Source: CAYMJO01 sp964391305
GTDB taxonomy: Bacteria > Patescibacteriota > CALEFQ01
DNA length: 28,141 nt
Assembly (NCBI GenBank): GCA_964391305.1
Contig: CAYMJO010000008.1
Location: forward strand, 1 to 28,141
Direction: 5' to 3'
The notes beneath the pieces were generated by a model. That model saw nothing but the letters and a program-made list of their open reading frames with translations. It had not been told where the DNA came from and ran no database searches. A program made the position numbers and the translations under genes. Positions 27,837 through 28,141 of the stretch are shown here, piece after piece; within the stretch, counting starts at the first letter, position 1, and every line of letters begins with the position of its first letter.

Positions 27837-28141
27837 TTAATAAGTCATGCCCATCCATAGAAAAGGTGAAAGCAATGAAGCGGCGAAGATTAGTAGAATT
27901 ATAAATATGACGCCAACTGCGCTTGCTATAATACCCATGACGATTCCAGCGATTGCCATGCCCTTACCCTTGAGGTTTGGGTCCGCATTACATTTTTTCT
28001 TTCCAATTACACCCAAAATGAATGCCACTATTCCCAGTATGAACCCCAACACGGGAACGGATAAAATCAAAGAGAAAATTCCGATTATTAGCGCCGCGAT
28101 ACTTGTGCCGTCCGTTTTTCCGGCCGTAACTGGCGGTTGAT
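27837..28141 (-). CDS. DUF4190-type membrane protein, 5' end outside window
   Basis: The frame is open from the right edge to the stop at 27837-27839, about 100 visible residues, so the gene's beginning lies beyond base 28141. The visible part has a polar lead (QPPVTAGKTDGTS), a hydrophobic segment AALIIGIFSLILSVPVLGFILG-type, the linker KKKCNADPNLKGKGMAIAGIVMGII characteristic of DUF4190, and a second helix. A short reading from a TTG at 28070 is not the real start because the domain starts earlier. Function is unknown; DUF4190 proteins are small membrane proteins, often with other domains at the N-terminus. Confidence 0.7.
   Translation of the reverse strand, partial: QPPVTAGKTDGTSIAALIIGIFSLILSVPVLGFILGIVAFILGVIGKKKCNADPNLKGKGMAIAGIVMGIIASAVGVIFIILLIFAASLLSPFLWMGMTY

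Noticed and set aside
1..28141. tRNA, rRNA, CRISPR array, insertion sequence or replication origin
   Set aside because: I found no cloverleaf, rRNA motif, regular direct-repeat array, transposase or DnaA-box cluster by eye. Small RNA genes could still be missed without a covariance search.

Overview
The window reads as a compact bacterial chromosome segment, most likely from a small-genome lineage such as the Candidate Phyla Radiation (Patescibacteria). This is an inference with no taxonomic search behind it. The bacterial assignment rests on GyrB, SecE, NusG, L11, L1, bL25, MiaA/MiaB, RodA and a DnaE-type polymerase. The CPR suggestion rests on AT-rich genes with weak or absent Shine-Dalgarno sites, a ThrRS without a TGS domain, and single-pass surface proteins including a baseplate-J-like protein. 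TGA is read as a stop throughout. I see no rRNA, tRNA, CRISPR array or insertion sequence.

Layout. (1) 1-2273, plus: 3' end of gyrB, then secE-nusG-rplK. (2) 2290-6700, plus: five genes lying where rplA would normally follow rplK. They are an APH-fold kinase, an RfaE2-like nucleotidyltransferase, a NUDIX hydrolase, a deaminase fused to a second, degenerate nucleotidyltransferase domain, and a thymidylate synthase fused to an MtrA-like domain. (3) 6739-7845, minus: a GT4 glycosyltransferase. (4) 8104-13391, plus: rplA, a DNPH1/deoxyribosyltransferase-like gene, tmk, gatB, apt, yjbQ, mtnP. rplJ and rplL are not here. (5) 13445-23865, minus: miaA, miaB, thrS, the baseplate-J-like protein, a SprT-like protein, dnaE, a YtxH protein and a small membrane protein. 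(6) 24052-27390, plus: an anchored surface protein, rodA, a zinc-ribbon protein and bL25 with a long charged tail. (7) 27504-28141, minus: two small membrane proteins, the second cut by the window edge.

How the genes fit together. The region from 4246 to 9921 can be read as a deoxypyrimidine route: deamination of dCMP to dUMP, methylation to dTMP, phosphorylation by Tmk, with NUDIX and DNPH1-like enzymes as candidate clean-up steps. mtnP and apt would form an adenine salvage pair (methylthioadenosine to adenine to AMP). MiaA and MiaB act in sequence on tRNA A37. dnaE, rodA and the surface proteins are ordinary replication and envelope functions.

The most interesting items are the two multidomain enzymes in the insert between rplK and rplA, that insert itself, a 27-codon ORF with a full-consensus ribosome binding site opposite the thrS leader, promoters that touch or overlap start codons, and several intergenic stem-loops and repeats.
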